Assembly (NCBI GenBank): GCA_027574665.1
Contig: CM050648.1
Location: 141,174,175-141,238,174 of the forward strand
Length of the DNA: 64,000 nt
From: Rhynochetos jubatus
Lineage: Eukaryota; Chordata; Aves; Eurypygiformes; Rhynochetidae
Direction of reading: 5' to 3'
Below, one piece after another: positions 11,568 to 24,488 of the stretch; the stretch's first letter is position 1, and the number at the start of each line of letters is the position of its first letter. Both the position numbers and the translations under genes were made by a program. The notes under the pieces were generated by a model, which searched no databases, had not been told where the DNA came from, and saw nothing but the letters and a program-made list of their open reading frames with translations.

Positions 11568-14500
11568 CCCCGCTGGTTATTTTTAGTTGCACTTCCCTGG
11601 GAAGCCAGGCTTATGAGCACAGGGGTGTATGTTTGTGTATGTATAGTCTGTTCACTGTCCTTATGACTCCTAAATCTACTGCTCCTTTCTAGCCAAGTTT
11701 GTCACAGAGACAGTATTTTGCATCCTGACCCATTTCCTGAAAGTGGATGTGAAGGGGAGGTAGTTTGACTCCATCCCTTGTTAGGCTTGAAGGAATTCAC
11801 ATGGATAGTGACTAGAATAACCCCAGCTACAGAAAAACCTTGAGAGGGAAGTTCTAGCACCTTGTTATACACAAGGGAATCTGGCTGCAAAGCGCCAAAT
11901 CATTGGAAAGCAGGTTTCAACTGTTCCACTGCTTATGGAACAACTTTTGAGGAGGTGGGACTTCTGGCAAAAGCTTCTTTTTGGCAAATTCAGCAGACTC
12001 TCCTCTGGGGAACAGGTGGGGAAGAGAATATGAAGCACTGACACAGCAGTGGGTTACACCAGCTCTTGGGAGTAGGGCTGCCAGGGGCTGGAGTTTCTAT
12101 TCCTGAAAAGATGCTATAACTTTTTTGCGGGGAAGGATGACAAACGACAACCACAAGTAATGTCATTTGTGAGTACAAATATCAGACTATCTTAATTTTT
12201 CTTTTACCTTCACAGGGGTTTTTAAGTATATGAGAAAATGTTTCAAGTTCATTCTGACAAATATTTTGAGAGTCAAAATGTCATTGAAATGATTTTATTC
12301 AGAAAAATTTTCAGTACAACTGTATGTTCCTGCAAAAGGTTAATTTTTATGAAACAACATATTTTCTCAAAAAAAGAACCATGTCGGAAAGAGTTTATTG
12401 CTTGGAGTCTAACCAATTTCAGTATCAAATGATAAATCAATCTGTACAATTACAGCTCTAATGGGGATTAGGTCACAGTAAAGCTTATGAGTACTCAAGA
12501 CTTAATTAGCTCACTGAAATCAGTGTGACTCTATATTGACTTGGTAAGTCCTGAATCAAGCTCTGAAGGTTTGATGAACAGAAGGAGTCAGTGCTGTGGT
12601 ACCTTTCAATGACGTGTCCCTAGCTGGGACTCACTGTCATGACTCTCTCCTGGAGTCTGGGAAGGGTCAGCTGCTGTTCCCACAGTCATCAGAAGATGTA
12701 CCATTCCCTTATGTTTGGTTTTTTTTTTTCTTCCCCCCACCCCCGGTTTGGTAACAGTCTTAGGGCCTGGGCCTGAGGTATGATTCAAAACATCCTTCTG
12801 CCTGGGGGAGGGTGAACCCTCATTTCTCACTTGAACCACTAGGTTTGGAGGTTCTTCTTGGCTCCTTCTCTTAGAGCTCCTCTGTTTTGCATGGGAATAA
12901 TTACGTTGATATTGTCATGGAGAGTCACTCTGGAGACATGGTAGCAGCACTTGTAGGACTAACCTCTTTTGTAGACTCCTTGATAAAGTGAGTAGTAGTA
13001 TCTTTACATGAAACAGGAGCTCCTGGCTTTGGCTGAGCTCCAGCTTTGCCACATCTCTTCTGTTATAGTCCTGCTTGGCAGACTAAGCAAGGGTATGTGA
13101 CATTTCCATGTGTCCAGCTGTGTCAAAGAGACTTTATTCTTTCATGTTGCTTGACCTGGTCCACAGACAGATGGTTCTGCTGCATGTCTGCACATTTAGA
13201 TGAAGGAGATGTTGGTTGTAAGCTGTGTTGCTGCATTTCTGTAACCGATTTTGAAAAGCTTTGTTAAGAGACTCCAGAAGATGGCCAGCCTCTGGGACAG
13301 GAGGGGGAATTTCAATCCTGTCTTCCAGCAAAATCCAATCCACGTTCCAGCCAAACACACTTATTGCTGGGCTAGAAGTTAAAACCGGGGAGTGTGAACC
13401 TTCCATGTTTTCTCCAGGGCCTGGTGCAGGTCTGTTCTTAGCTTTACTTCTCAAACTTCTCTTAATTAGATTCTCTCCTACAATTAAAAAAAATTTTAAA
13501 AAGCTACAAGTTGATTTTTACCATGTTGCCTAACTGGGTTTTTATTTGGCCCTATTTTCCTTGTGTCCCTGCTTATGTGTGTGGGACTATTTGTTTTGTT
13601 CAGGGAGTTTTCAAATCCTCTCCTGATGTGTTACGTGCTGCCACCAATCTATGTCTCTCTGGCCGGGGAACACAGCTGCAGGGGCATCGGGCTCTACAGG
13701 TGCAAGTTAGGCTGGGAAACATCTGGTTTGTGAATCGCTGTAGGGCAAATGAGATGGTGTCAAACTGCTCGATGACATAAAGACGTGGGAAGTTCTAATA
13801 ATGCTCCGAAGTGCTAACTTTATGTCCCTAAAGTTAAGCTGAATTTATTAGCAAAATATAGGCATCTTGAGGTTTGAGATGCCCAAGGGTTAGGTTGCAG
13901 TGCTCTGGGAGTTTTTAAACTAAACTGTTGTGTTTTGTTTGGGGTTTTGTTTGTTTTAATAAAAATGACAATTGGAGACTTTAAACAAGAACAAGACTCC
14001 CAGTCATATTGCCGGTGAGGAAGAATCCCCACCATGAAAAGAGAACTGGCTTGCTAGGCAGCAAATGAAGAAAGAACGAGTATAGGAGTGAGGGGAAGTA
14101 ATTAGTGTGTCACATCTATCAGTGGAGATGGGATTCTTGAAGCCTCTGCCTTATGCTTTTGCCTCTGCTCCTTAAGTGCCATTTTACATCTGGACCAACT
14201 TCTAGATGTGCTGATTACAGCTGTTTGTCTCTGGGATCAAATGTGAGGGTCTCAGACCAGTTTAACCCATTTATGACTTGTTAGTCACATAGCAACTGTA
14301 GAGGAGTGGTCAGTATTTGAGTGGCTGCAAACATGGGGTGGTTTTTCTCCTCTGCCGTTTCTTATGTCTTACGGTGTAGGTGAGGAGATAGTTATCTTCT
14401 GGAATCTGTGTTATGTACAAGAGGACAACTGTGTAGAAATAGCAATCTGTCCCCTTATTAAAGATCTTGAGGCACAGACTGCCTATGAGAAGAAAGAAGG

Positions 14501-15364
14501 GCTGTAAATAAGACAAGGTCAAAATCTAAGATAGTGTGATTGCTTATGACCTGCCAATCCAGTCAGTATTCAGACAAAGAGTTTGCAGGTGATTACAGCT
14601 GACTCTGGACTCGTGAATTATCTTCTGGGTGTTGCTTTCTTCTTTCTTTCATCTATGTTCTTATCTCCTCCTTTTACCCACATAATTAGTAGAGCCTCAG
14701 CGTGTTTTGATCCTTGATGAGGTATGTTTATTTATTGTAGAAAGATACTTCTTGTACATTCTGTGCAGAAATATGTTATACTCTATATATGTGAAAACAA
14801 ATAGGCCATTTCCTTTTCTCCTGATTCTGGCTAAGGTGCTCCCACAAAAACTGGACAGGAGGATTGGCTGGTTTATAGGGCTTTTTTCCTCTCTCATGGC
14901 TGGACAGAAACCTGTTGGGTGTTACCCACTAATTTAGCCATGGCCCTTGAGAGAGTAGTGGATGCTGTAGCCAGGCTACTCTGCTGAGAGACCTCTTCTG
15001 GATTCCAGTTGATGCTGAGTGTGTGACACTCCTACCTTCCAGAGTAATTCCTGAGCCATCTACTGCCCATCAGTCTTCCTAGGTTGTGTTCTGTGAAATC
15101 TCTATTTGACAACACGAGCAGAGGTGGTGGACTGTATCTCCAGTTGCTTTAAAAACAAGAAAGAAGATACTGAACAAAACCTTAAGTAAACTCCATGAAT
15201 ATTGAAAAGGTTGAGCATAAAATTGAATAGCACCTGTGTGTGGAAAGTTAATGTTGGCTGTATTCATGGCTTTGCTGTAACGGAAAGGGGCTCATAAGGC
15301 ATAATCTCTGCTGTATTTGAAAGTGAAAGCCATTTACAGTGGTGGTAGTAGAGGGCAGGAGGTC

Positions 15365-16050
15365 ACAACACTTTGAGACCAGCAGGTGAGGCAGCTTTCA
15401 GTCCACTTCACAGTCTGTTTATCTAGTCTGTTCTTCATCAGTTTGTCTACAAAGGTGTTATGGACACAGTGGCAAAAGCCTTAGTCAAGTCAAAATAAAC
15501 AACTGCTTTTCTCTTACCCACCAAGCCTGTCATCTCCTGGTAAAAAACTATCAATCAGGTTGGTCAGTCATGATTTACACTTCTTAAATCCATGCTGACT
15601 ACTCCCAAACACCTTCTTGTCCTTCATATGCTTGGAAATGGTTTCTAGGATGATTTGCTCCATCACCTTCCCAGGGATCGGGGTGATGCTGATGGGCCTG
15701 TAGTTCCCCAGGACACTCAGTTCCCCAGGACCCTCTTCCTTGCCCTTCTTGAAGATAGCAGCAACAGGAACCTTCCATCTCCCCATGATTATTTAGAGCG
15801 GCCTCGTAGTGATATCAGCCACATTCCCAGCATTCGTGGATGCATCCCATTAGGTCCATGGACCTTCTACTCTAGTTCGTTTAAATGTTCCCTAAATTGA
15901 TTATCCTCTACAGGAGGTAGGTCTTCCTTGTTGCAGACTTTTCTACCAGCCTCAGGGACCGGGGTTCCTCAAGACCACCCTTTGCAGCAAAGATGAAGGC
16001 ATCAAGTTTCCCAGGCTGGGATCCTGTGTTCCCTCCTATGTGAGCTCTGT
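15365..16050 (-). mobile_element. CR1 LINE ORF2 fragment: N-terminal reverse transcriptase
   Basis: Minus-strand translation matches the CR1 reverse-transcriptase region in order. From the right end come the pre-RT segment (about 15910-16050, shifting frame), then residues like QFREHLNELE and GPNGMHPRML (about 15800-15900). Next is the finger region with [31 protein letters not shown] and [11 protein letters not shown] (15568-15786). Last is motif A at 15474-15497, read as YFDLTKAF. The first, metal-binding Asp of motif A is kept, but the second conserved acidic position, right after KAF, is Ala here. Several stops and frameshifts break the frame, and the YADD box, thumb and 3' UTR are absent. 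It is a dead internal fragment, clearly older than the copy at 7834-8270. Plus-strand open frames over this interval are antisense shadows. Confidence 0.92.
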
Positions 16051-17873
16051 GTCTTTGCTGCTGACAGGAAATAGAACAGAGGTTAGTTCTGCATCTTAAA
16101 ATAAGGTGCTTAGCCGAAGGAAAATAGGTCATGATCTTTTGATCATTTTTTGGTAAATGAGAACTCTTTTATGTTGTATTGCTGACACTTGTGAGTGTGA
16201 CAGAAGACCAAAATGTCTGTTAGCCTAGTTATGTCTTACATGCAGGAAAGCAACTATTAACGCAAAAGAGAAACAGGACCCCCCGTAGCCTGTCTTTTGC
16301 ATTCAGTTATTCATTCCAGTAAACAATATGGGAAAGTTTTACCAGGTAAAACTTTGTTTCTGAGGCAACAAATCACAGTAAGCAGATTGATCATGAGTTA
16401 GCAACCAGGGAGAGAGAGAAGGGGAAAACCAACACCCTTCAGCTATAATGTTTCCTAAAGTTAACACGTCGCATGGGAGGTGTAAATGATACGAGGTCTG
16501 AGGGTGGCTGAATTTCCAAATGCTTTGCTGCAATATCTTGGGCTGGCAATTAATCAATTTTCTGTGCCTTTCAGAGTTTTCCTCTGAACAATGTTCTTCC
16601 TCTGAAGCTCATTAGCCATCAAAACCTGTCATGTCTACACATGTTTTTCTTGCACCTCATTAAGAGATTATTGATTGTTGGCTTCTACCCCTTTCAGAAT
16701 TTGCTTCAGAAAATTAATTTCAACCACGAGTGCAATTTAACTGAATGCTTTTGCCAATGCTTGATAATGACTTGATTTGTTAAAATAATTTAAAAGTTTT
16801 CATCGTATTTATTTTATTTTGCCCCCTGCAGAACACAAATCATATTCAGCTAAAGCAAAAATGGGGAGAAACTTCACCATGATAAAAATGTATAATATTG
16901 TCTTAAGATAGCTGGAAGCCTGAAGCAGTTTCAGAAATGCAAGAAAACTTCATAATTGCCATTGATCGATCTGTAGCAAGTGTATCTTGTGGCCACCAGA
17001 TTTCTCTTGCTATATGAGATTTGTCAATATAGTCATTCCATTGAGGGAGAAACACAGGCCAAGCAATTAACATTTTTTTCAAGATCGCTTTGGTAATTAG
17101 GGCCAATTTTTCACTGGTACATTATTAATTATTCAGGTCTCATGGGTTTCTTTTAATAGGAAACATTGGCAAGTTCTTTCTGCAGTCATGAATGAACTTC
17201 TCCTGAGTCATCAGCCAGTGAAGTCAGTCAGATCTTCTTTTGCTCAGGAAGAAGGAAGGAGAAAAAAGGCTATTTACATTTAGCAGTTCCTTGATAGCAT
17301 CCATTCTGGTTAGTGCATATAGTGAAGGGTAGGCTCCTCTTTAAAAGCTGCTGTGGCATGCAATGCAACGATACTCGTTCTACAGGGAAACAATTCAAGT
17401 AGAGAGAAATGAAGGATCAGATTTGTCCAAGGTTTCTAACTGCTCTTGATGGCTGATAATTACCTAATGAGTGTCTCAGGAGTGCCCTCCTAATGTGAGT
17501 CATCCAGACTCTGTTGTTTCCATGCTGAAATCAAGTAGAAGTGGAATATCCAACCTTTTTGTGTACTTTTGACATTGCAGTGAGATGATTACAGCACCTC
17601 GTTTTGGAAGATGTAGCACTAAGGGTTTTCTTGCCAAGAGACCCCCTCTTGACTGACAAAGCTGTGTTAAAAGATTTTTCCTTGTTTGTCCGGCCTCATT
17701 TGTGGCTGCTTGTCCCTGCCTCCTGCCTTTATCATACAGGTTTTATAGACCCCCCTCAATCATGTTAGAATTGTCTGTTGTGACAATGGTGGAAAAAGGA
17801 CAGATGAACTAGTGTGAGTCAAAATCAACCCTCAAGAACTTTACTGTATGGCTGGAGGGCAGTGGTTTCTGGA
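16051..17873. other. Non-coding unique DNA, AT-rich
   Basis: No gene recognised. The part from about 16560 to 17110 is AT-rich with many ATTA/TAAT cores and almost no CpG, and reads like the conserved non-coding elements common in vertebrate gene deserts. Conservation cannot be tested here. A splice-acceptor-like pyrimidine tract ending in CAG at 16831 is followed by frames that close within about 30 codons, so it is not taken as an exon. Confidence 0.45.
16333..16355. repeat. 23-bp near-perfect palindrome
   Basis: Arms AAAGTTTTACC (16333-16343) and GGTAAAACTTT (16345-16355) are exact reverse complements around a single central A. The surrounding DNA is not part of a repeat I recognise. It could be a dimeric transcription-factor site or a chance hairpin. 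Confidence 0.85.
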
Positions 17874-18300
17874 AGAGAATCGTAGGATCATTGAAGCTGG
17901 AAGAGACCTCTAGATATTGTCTAGTTCAAGCCCCTTGCTCAAAACAGGGTGAACTAGAGCAGTTTTCTCAGTGCCATGTCCATCAGGTTTGAATACCTTT
18001 AAGAATGGAAACGCTATGACTTATCTGAGCAATCAGTTCCAGCATTGGACTACTCTCACAATTAATTTTTTTTCCCCCTAATGCTTTTGTGGTGTTTCTT
18101 GTGTTTCATTTTGTGCCTGCTCCCCCTTTACTAGAGATTTATCTGTCTCTGTCATCTTTATTCCCCGCCTGTCAGATACTTATTCACACTGATAAGATTC
18201 TTCTGAGTGTTTTCTTGTCTAGGCTAGGCAACCTTGGCTTTCTCAACCTCACCTCATATGTAGGTGAGGGGTACTGACATTTTAATCTGTCTTCACTGTC
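17874..18300 (-). mobile_element. CR1 LINE 3' end, diverged
   Basis: The plus strand opens with GAATCGTAGGATCATTGAAG, the antisense of a CR1 3' terminus. It continues with the expected order: dinucleotide-rich tail, GACCTCTAGATATTGTCTAG-like block, CTCAAAACAGGGTGAACTAG block, and later the segment antisense to the LEKRR..GD..YI-like coding region near 18150-18260. Many substitutions and small indels separate it from the copy at 7834-8270, and the tail motif is of a different type, suggesting another and older CR1 subfamily. The element is 5'-truncated. The small plus-strand open frame at 18089-18277 is antisense to it and not a gene. Confidence 0.85.
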
Positions 18301-19899
18301 AAGAGTAAGCTTGTGAAAAGTCACCCTGAGGATATCTGCAAACTGGAGCTTTGGCTTCTGGGTTCCCAGAGTGCTCTGTTCAAGCCTTCCTGGTATTTTT
18401 TTTGACCTTCATCCCTCTAGGCAGAAAGACTAATAGTGGACTTGACTAGATGGGCTCTTCTGATATTCAGAGTCTCAGTTGGAGAAGTTTCCCCCTCCGT
18501 GATGTTGGTTGAGAAACACTCATGCTTTATGTGGTTTCCTCCTCCCAGCCTCCCATAGTTAATGATAACCCTCCACTGTCTTGGCAAGAATAGCTGGGTT
18601 GACCCATCTGTCTCACTTAACTAATTAGGGATTGATTGGGTGAGATTCAGACTTTCAATTTATTTTAAATAAGGCAGGTTAGCCTGCAATCTGTGGTGTC
18701 CCCTAGTATACTGAAAAACATTTTAAATTCCAGATAAACAATACAAACCCATTTAGCCACCAATCATATGAAAACTAAATCTACAGATGTATTTGCTGTG
18801 GTAATTGTTCTGCATATCACTGGAGGACAGATATTTAAATGGCTTTTAATTAGGCAATATGTTATCTATATTGTTTTAAAGCCATTTAAAATGAAAAGAA
18901 ACTTAAACCCCCACATTTGGGTAAATGTTTTGTTTCATGCAACAGATGGGCCTGTTAGTCACCTGATTTTGTATTCTAACCTCTTGCATGCTGAGCTTCT
19001 CCCACTAATTCCTGCACACAAGTCTCTTGCTTAGTGACTGAATACTCAGGGATTCACAGCCCATTGCCTAATCCTGGTACATTTGCCTGAGGATAACTAA
19101 TTGTCTCTCCTGCTCCCAAAGTGGTCTTTGACTTGACAGAGTACTCTTCAAGCATGATCGGTAGCCACCAGCTGCTCCCTCCTGCTAGTTCTGTTCTGGT
19201 TACGCTGGCTTCTGTTCACCTCATACCAGTGCGCTTAATCAAATTGCCACCTGTCTCTGCTCTGATTCTGGGCTGTACAACCCAGCATGTGACAGCCAAG
19301 TTCAATCCCAGTTTGCTGCAACCAGTGGCAAAGCTACCATCAACCTTAGAGAGATAAGAGTTTCCCTTGGTATTCAGTAAGGTACTATACAATTATGGAG
19401 ATACCTACCTATAACCTGTTTTTTTCTGGCATTAGAAACTGGGAACTGCAGTACGCTGTGCTACGTGGAGAATCAGTTGTGTTCCTCTTTGGCCTTTGAC
19501 AGTTTTGCCTGCTCTGGTGAGAAGGTCAAGGCCATGATGGGTGATAATGACTGGATTTGTAATGCTATTGCATTAAGCTAACATAGGATAAGGGCTGTGG
19601 GTGAAATCCCCCCCTTCCTTGTAAAAGTGCCAGGCTTACAAAACCATTCAGGGTGCAGACTTCTTACTGCGGTTGGTGGGATTCTGGTACCATAAATGCC
19701 TTTACGGATCAAGGCTGCTGTTCTGCAGAATAAAAGAATAAGGTCAGGACCTGTGGGCAGGTTTGATGTAAATTACCCAGTGTTGTGACCACAGATAGCC
19801 ATAGACCAATGTACTCTGCCTTGAGAAGTATTATCCTCCACAAGGCTGCTGTGTTCCCAGGTCTCAGGCTGTTACAGGCACTACAGTCTATGCTCTTCG
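18301..19899. other. Non-coding unique DNA
   Basis: No exon or repeat I can support. Open frames reach only 88 codons. Sequence is AT-leaning with few CpGs. The left part of the neighbouring LINE may extend somewhat into 19780-19900, but the similarity fades there. Confidence 0.45.
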
Positions 19900-20262
19900 T
19901 GAAGGTGTTCAGTTATAGCTTAAAAGCAGTTGGACTTATTTTGCTCTGCTGTTCCACTGACAGGCTGTTTCAGACCCTAATTGCTGTAGTGGTTAGGAAC
20001 CTCTTTTAATTTCCAACCTCAATGTATTCATGGCCAATTTATATTCATTTGTTCTTGTGCCAGTATTGCCTATAACACAAACAGTTCTTTTGTCTCCTGG
20101 TGTTTATCCTCAGGATAGATTTCTGAAGAGGAGTCTTCCCTCTTTCACCAGTTATTTTGCTAGTCTAAACAAGCTGAGCCCCTTTGGTCTCTGTAAAACT
20201 GGTTCTGCATTCTGACTGATCTTCATCTCTTATCCAGTTTGAAGTCAGCTGTACTCACACAG
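19900..20262 (-). mobile_element. Ancient CR1/L3-type LINE 3' region
   Basis: The plus strand reads as the antisense of an old CR1-clade LINE end: blocks resembling CAGACCCTAATTGCTGTAGT, then TTCATGGCCAATTTATATTC, TTTGTTCTTGTGCCAGTATT, and CTAGTCTAAACAAGCTGAGC in the family's usual order. These correspond on the minus strand to the C-terminal coding end and 3' UTR. Divergence is high and all frames are broken. The family is the amniote-wide older lineage rather than the young avian one; exact subfamily unresolved. Confidence 0.75.
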
Positions 20263-23200
20263 ACACAAACCCCAGAGCTCTTTCCTACCCTCAGTGCTGT
20301 ATCTTCTTCCTGACTTAAGTACATTTACTCTATGGACCCTTTGCCAAGCATTACCATTCTCCCCATCTATCCCTGTTCTTCCTATTTCTCTGTGCAAAAG
20401 ATAGCTCAATAATCCAGTTCCATTGTTAGAAGGATTTGTGAAGGACACCAGCCATATGTCCTGCTGTAGCAATACTGCTGTATTTCATTTGTGTTGGACT
20501 ATGGCTAATGCAGGAGCTTTGCTTTAGGCTGGTTTCTCTCATGTGGTGTTCTTGATCTCTCCCTCCTGTCTCCTCCCCTATTTTTTTTGGCAGGGGGAAA
20601 CCCTTAAGAGGGTAGTCTACGCGATGGTGTGTAAGAGCAAGCCCTGCTTTCTTCCTGACTTTTCTTCCTGTCTGCCAGCACAGTTGTGTTCAGCTGGAGG
20701 ATCATACTGAATATTTCCAGCTGCTCTGACATCTCTTAGCTTTTCAGAAGTCTGAATTTCCTCTTCACTGGCACAGATTTAAATGCCTTTCGTTAGGCCT
20801 CGGACTTCATCACACAAAATATCAGTGGTACGTTCAGTTTTCATGATGAAGAGTGATCCTACTGGGAGAACATCAGTGAACTTCTGAGCTAAAACTGGTA
20901 AGCTTTGAGGGGTTTGTTCACTGGTGTTGGCAAGACTCTGGAACAGTTCCCTGCAGGTCTAATTATTTTTACTAGACAAACTCCCGTTGCAATGAATAGG
21001 AAGTTTGGACTGTACCATGATTTCAATGGACTTTGTGTTGTAAGACTGTCATGTCAGAATAATTCATAATGTACCAGGAGAAGAGACTGCACTGTGAGAG
21101 GAACGTGCTTGCTGGCGTGTCTCGTGTAAGCAGGGCTATGCTCTAGCAATAGTTCAATATCACATTCTGACTGTGTATATTGTTTTAATTTGCAGTGTCT
21201 TGGCAGTGCAAGCAGCCACATTTGCTAGTGTTTGAAAAGAACAAGGGAAATTAAATATGCAAGAGCGTTAGAGTACGATTCAACATTTGACATAAACCCA
21301 CAAAATTAAGCCAATCCAGACACACGCCAGATTTTCTGCCTTTTGTTTGTATCAACATGCCCCTCAGCTTCAGCCATACGACATCTACCACTTTGAAGGG
21401 ACAATTCTATGCGTTTGTGATGATTAAGAGCAATTTAAGAGTAATTTAAGGATGGACTGTGGTGTCAGTTTCGAACTTTCGAACTTACGCTTTGAACTCG
21501 TGTGTTGCTTTCTTTTTTTTCGTTCAAAATCTTCCCTAACATCAGAGCCATGGGTAGGAGTGGCTTTACTCACAGAGCCTGACTTCCAGAAAGTCCATGT
21601 GTCTGTGGGGGCCAGGGTTAATACGGCAGAGACTGGGAGAGCGCTCATTCCTGGTTCTGACGGTGATTTTTCTTGGTTAGCCTTGAGCTAGTTATTTCTA
21701 TTCTTTATGCCTCTCTCTCCCTCGTACTTTCTTCGTTCCAGTGCTTTTAGACCTGGTAGGGGTGTGCAGGAGTAGGATGTTCCCAAAATATTGCCTGCCG
21801 TTTGGTAACCATGCAACAGTTGGTATGTTTGTGTCACAAGGCCTACTATCTTTTCATTTACTCCTGGGCTTCATCTTTGGAAAGCTCTTTTTTCTCCTCC
21901 TACCAAAATGTAGCATAGAAAGACTTAGGGTTGTTCGTATTTTTGGGAGGAGAGATTTTTCTGACAACTGGTACAGAAAAGAAGTTCAGTTTCTATGCTG
22001 TTAACTTTTCATTGAAACCTCTTAAATTTTTGTGTTCATAAAGAAGTTCTTTGTGAAGTTGTTCAGGTCAAAATGTTTTTCACCGCAAAAACTTCAGGAA
22101 GAAGATGTTTAAGCAGCTCTCCAGTATAGTCTTGCTGCAGTCAATGCAAGATAAAGGCAAGGTTCAAAAGACTTGGGGGCAAAACCACTTTGTGTTCCTA
22201 ATCCATGTTCTTGGAGGTGGTAAGCTCCCTCCTCGTGAGTAAATCCTGAAGTGGGTTACAGCCTCACAGGGTTCTCCTGTTGCACGTGCTACACCTGGGC
22301 TATGGGTCAAGGATGGCATTTGATCTTCAGAGCTGTGTCTCACCTGCTGTTAATGAAAACAGGAGTATCTAGGAGCTGAGGCCTGAGAAAGAAACATAAG
22401 GGATCACATAGAAAAACAGAGTCAAAGCTGATCACAACATCTTTTTCTGCTTTAAACTCTCTATTTAGAAAATTGGGCAGAGTAATGCTCCTTTTCTTGC
22501 AGCCTGAGTCTGCCTGTCTCTCTTGATTGCAGGCTCTTTGGGACCCTGTTATTCTTGTACAGAGCCTGGCATTGTGGGCCCACGACTGTTACAGGGGGGC
22601 CCGGGCAGGATGACGGTAAAATATTAAATGATGATAGTAGGGAGGTTGTTTGTAGAAGTCAGAATCCTTGGCACAGCTCTTAGATTAGAATTTGATCCAG
22701 GCAGTAAAGATGCAACTGTCTGTTACCATTTAGCTACAGAGCTGGTAGTCCAAGCACTACATACCCCAGCTCTGTTGATCGCTGAAAGCTTTATAAACAG
22801 AATCACAAAATACAAGACCTCAGAGGTGGTACCGGGGGAGTACTTTAGAGGAGTAAAACGTTGCTCTATGCTTTTGTTTCCATGGGCACCCTCCAGTTAC
22901 TGTTATGAAGCGGGGATTATTGCCTCCATAATTAATTAATTGATTTACAAATAAAGGGTGTAACACATCAGGGTGCACCTTTTATGTGAGAAAACACTAC
23001 ATTACAGCGTTCAGATTACTTGCTTGCTGAATGTACAAAGCTAAGGTAGTTTCACTTTGGTGTGTCAGTCAGTAACTTCAATGAGTGGAGGATGTGGGGA
23101 GAAGAGGAGAAAGAAAACTAAAAGAAAACTTCCTACTGCATAAGAGTTACACTTGCAAAAGCCAAAGGAGAATAGTCTGCGCGCAGAAAGAGCATGTAAC

Positions 23201-24488
23201 AGGGCTGCTGACAACCAGGATCGTGAGAAAATAGGAACGGGTTGTTTCAATCGATACAGAAGGAGGCGTAATTGATTTTAGGGATAGCAAGGGGTTAGTC
23301 AGCCAATAATTAGCCACCTTATCAAAGTTATCTGGTAAAACCATGGATTATGCTGGACTCAGAGTCCTGGCTCTTTGAGGAGAGTTCCGATCTGAATTTT
23401 CCTCTTCCCCAGTGCTTTTTGTTGCTGAGATGTTGCCGCAGTTGATGCCCTTTGTTCTTTTTCACAGGAAAAGGGTTTCTCTTCTGCTACAGCATCAGTG
23501 CAGAGGCTCTGGGAAGAGCTGCCATGTCAGTGTGTCACGGGGGGCAGAACCAGAGCTGTTCAGAAATCTTTGTGCTGTTTGTTTTTTTGTTAAGTTTCTC
23601 TCCATTAAAAGGGGGCAGAGGGGATTACAAGGTGAATATAGGAAGATTATCAAGTATTTTTACATTTTGCGATCCTCCCCTTCTTTGCCTGTCCTCCAGT
23701 GTCTTCAGTTCTTCAAGAATGCTTAAAGTGGCATTGTTAAAGGAGATGGTGCCCCTTCTTGGAGCTGAATAAGGGTGAAATAAAGCAGGTGGAAATCTTT
23801 TTGCTGTAGATCAAGGAATTCTGAAGGACTGTCCTTATTCCTGTGACTAATGTAGGCCTTTTCTGCAAACACTTGACTATCCAGCTCAGAGTGCAAGATA
23901 TTTTGTGAGTTATGCTTTCTTTTTAATTTCTGGCCACTGCCATTTCTGACTCATTGCTGTATCTAAGCAGGAGACTGTATTTAGAAGTAATATTTTGTGT
24001 CTTAAGATAATGAACCCATTCCACTGATGCTCTGAATGAGATTATTCTGTACTCTGCCAGGATTACAATGTGTTTGTGCTACGGTATTGTGCAGACCCTT
24101 CAGAACAGACCCAAACCCTTTCAGACTTTGATAAACCCAGATAATGAGAAAATTGCTTCCCTGTTAGGGCTAGCTGAACATTTCTGATCAGTCTCTTTTC
24201 AGCAAAAAATATTTTTGTCAAACTGAATATCTGTGTGGAAAAATCTACTGAAGAGACAGAAAGATGCTCTGCATTTGCAAGAAAATGTTTTTAATCTTGT
24301 TTTACAGCAGTTGACCTCAAATATGATAGGACTAAATGAACCATTCAGTATCTTTTAGTAAGTCAGGCAGAGCTAGGACCTCAGTTTTGCTCCTCTATAC
24401 CCTAATTCTGGAGATTTAAACACAGAATCATCTTGTTCCTCCTTTATGCCTTTAAATTTAGTTGGGCCCTACTATTTCCACGGCCCTA
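20263..24488. other. Non-coding unique DNA
   Basis: About 4.2 kb without a recognised gene. Open frames reach 106 codons (23452-23772, plus) and overlap each other in different frames, as expected by chance. A stretch near 20977-21006 has partial inverted symmetry similar in flavour to the hairpin repeat at 5.1 kb. A run of homeodomain-type ATTAATTAATTGATT occurs at about 22930-22945. One diverged SINE/LINE tail is listed separately. Confidence 0.45.
22520..22625 (+). repeat. Possible MIR/L2-like tail
   Basis: The order of short blocks (GCAGGCTCTTTGGGACC, then TTGTACAGAGCCTGGCA, then a GGCCC-type block and an ATAATGAT-like A-rich end) resembles the 3' tail shared by old amniote MIR/L2-related repeats. 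The match is by eye and interrupted, so the call is tentative. Confidence 0.4.

Larger units (their letters stand above)
8271..15364. other. Non-coding unique DNA with simple repeats
   Basis: About 7 kb with no recognised gene. It contains one 140-codon open frame (8783-9205, plus), no longer than chance would give in 64 kb, and the 229-codon minus-strand frame described separately. Simple sequence is present at 10753-10770, 11507-11567 and 12719-12729 (T11 followed by a C-rich run). A small palindromic stretch near 12512-12525 (core CACTGAAATCAGTG) may be a fragment of the same class of hairpin repeat as at 5.1 kb, but this is weak. Confidence 0.5.

Noticed and set aside
15655..15900. 81-codon plus-strand open frame
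   Set aside because: Exact antisense shadow of the CR1 reverse-transcriptase fragment.
16801..16831. Splice-acceptor-like pyrimidine tract ending CAG
   Set aside because: All downstream frames close within about 30 codons and no donor in a sensible position completes an exon.
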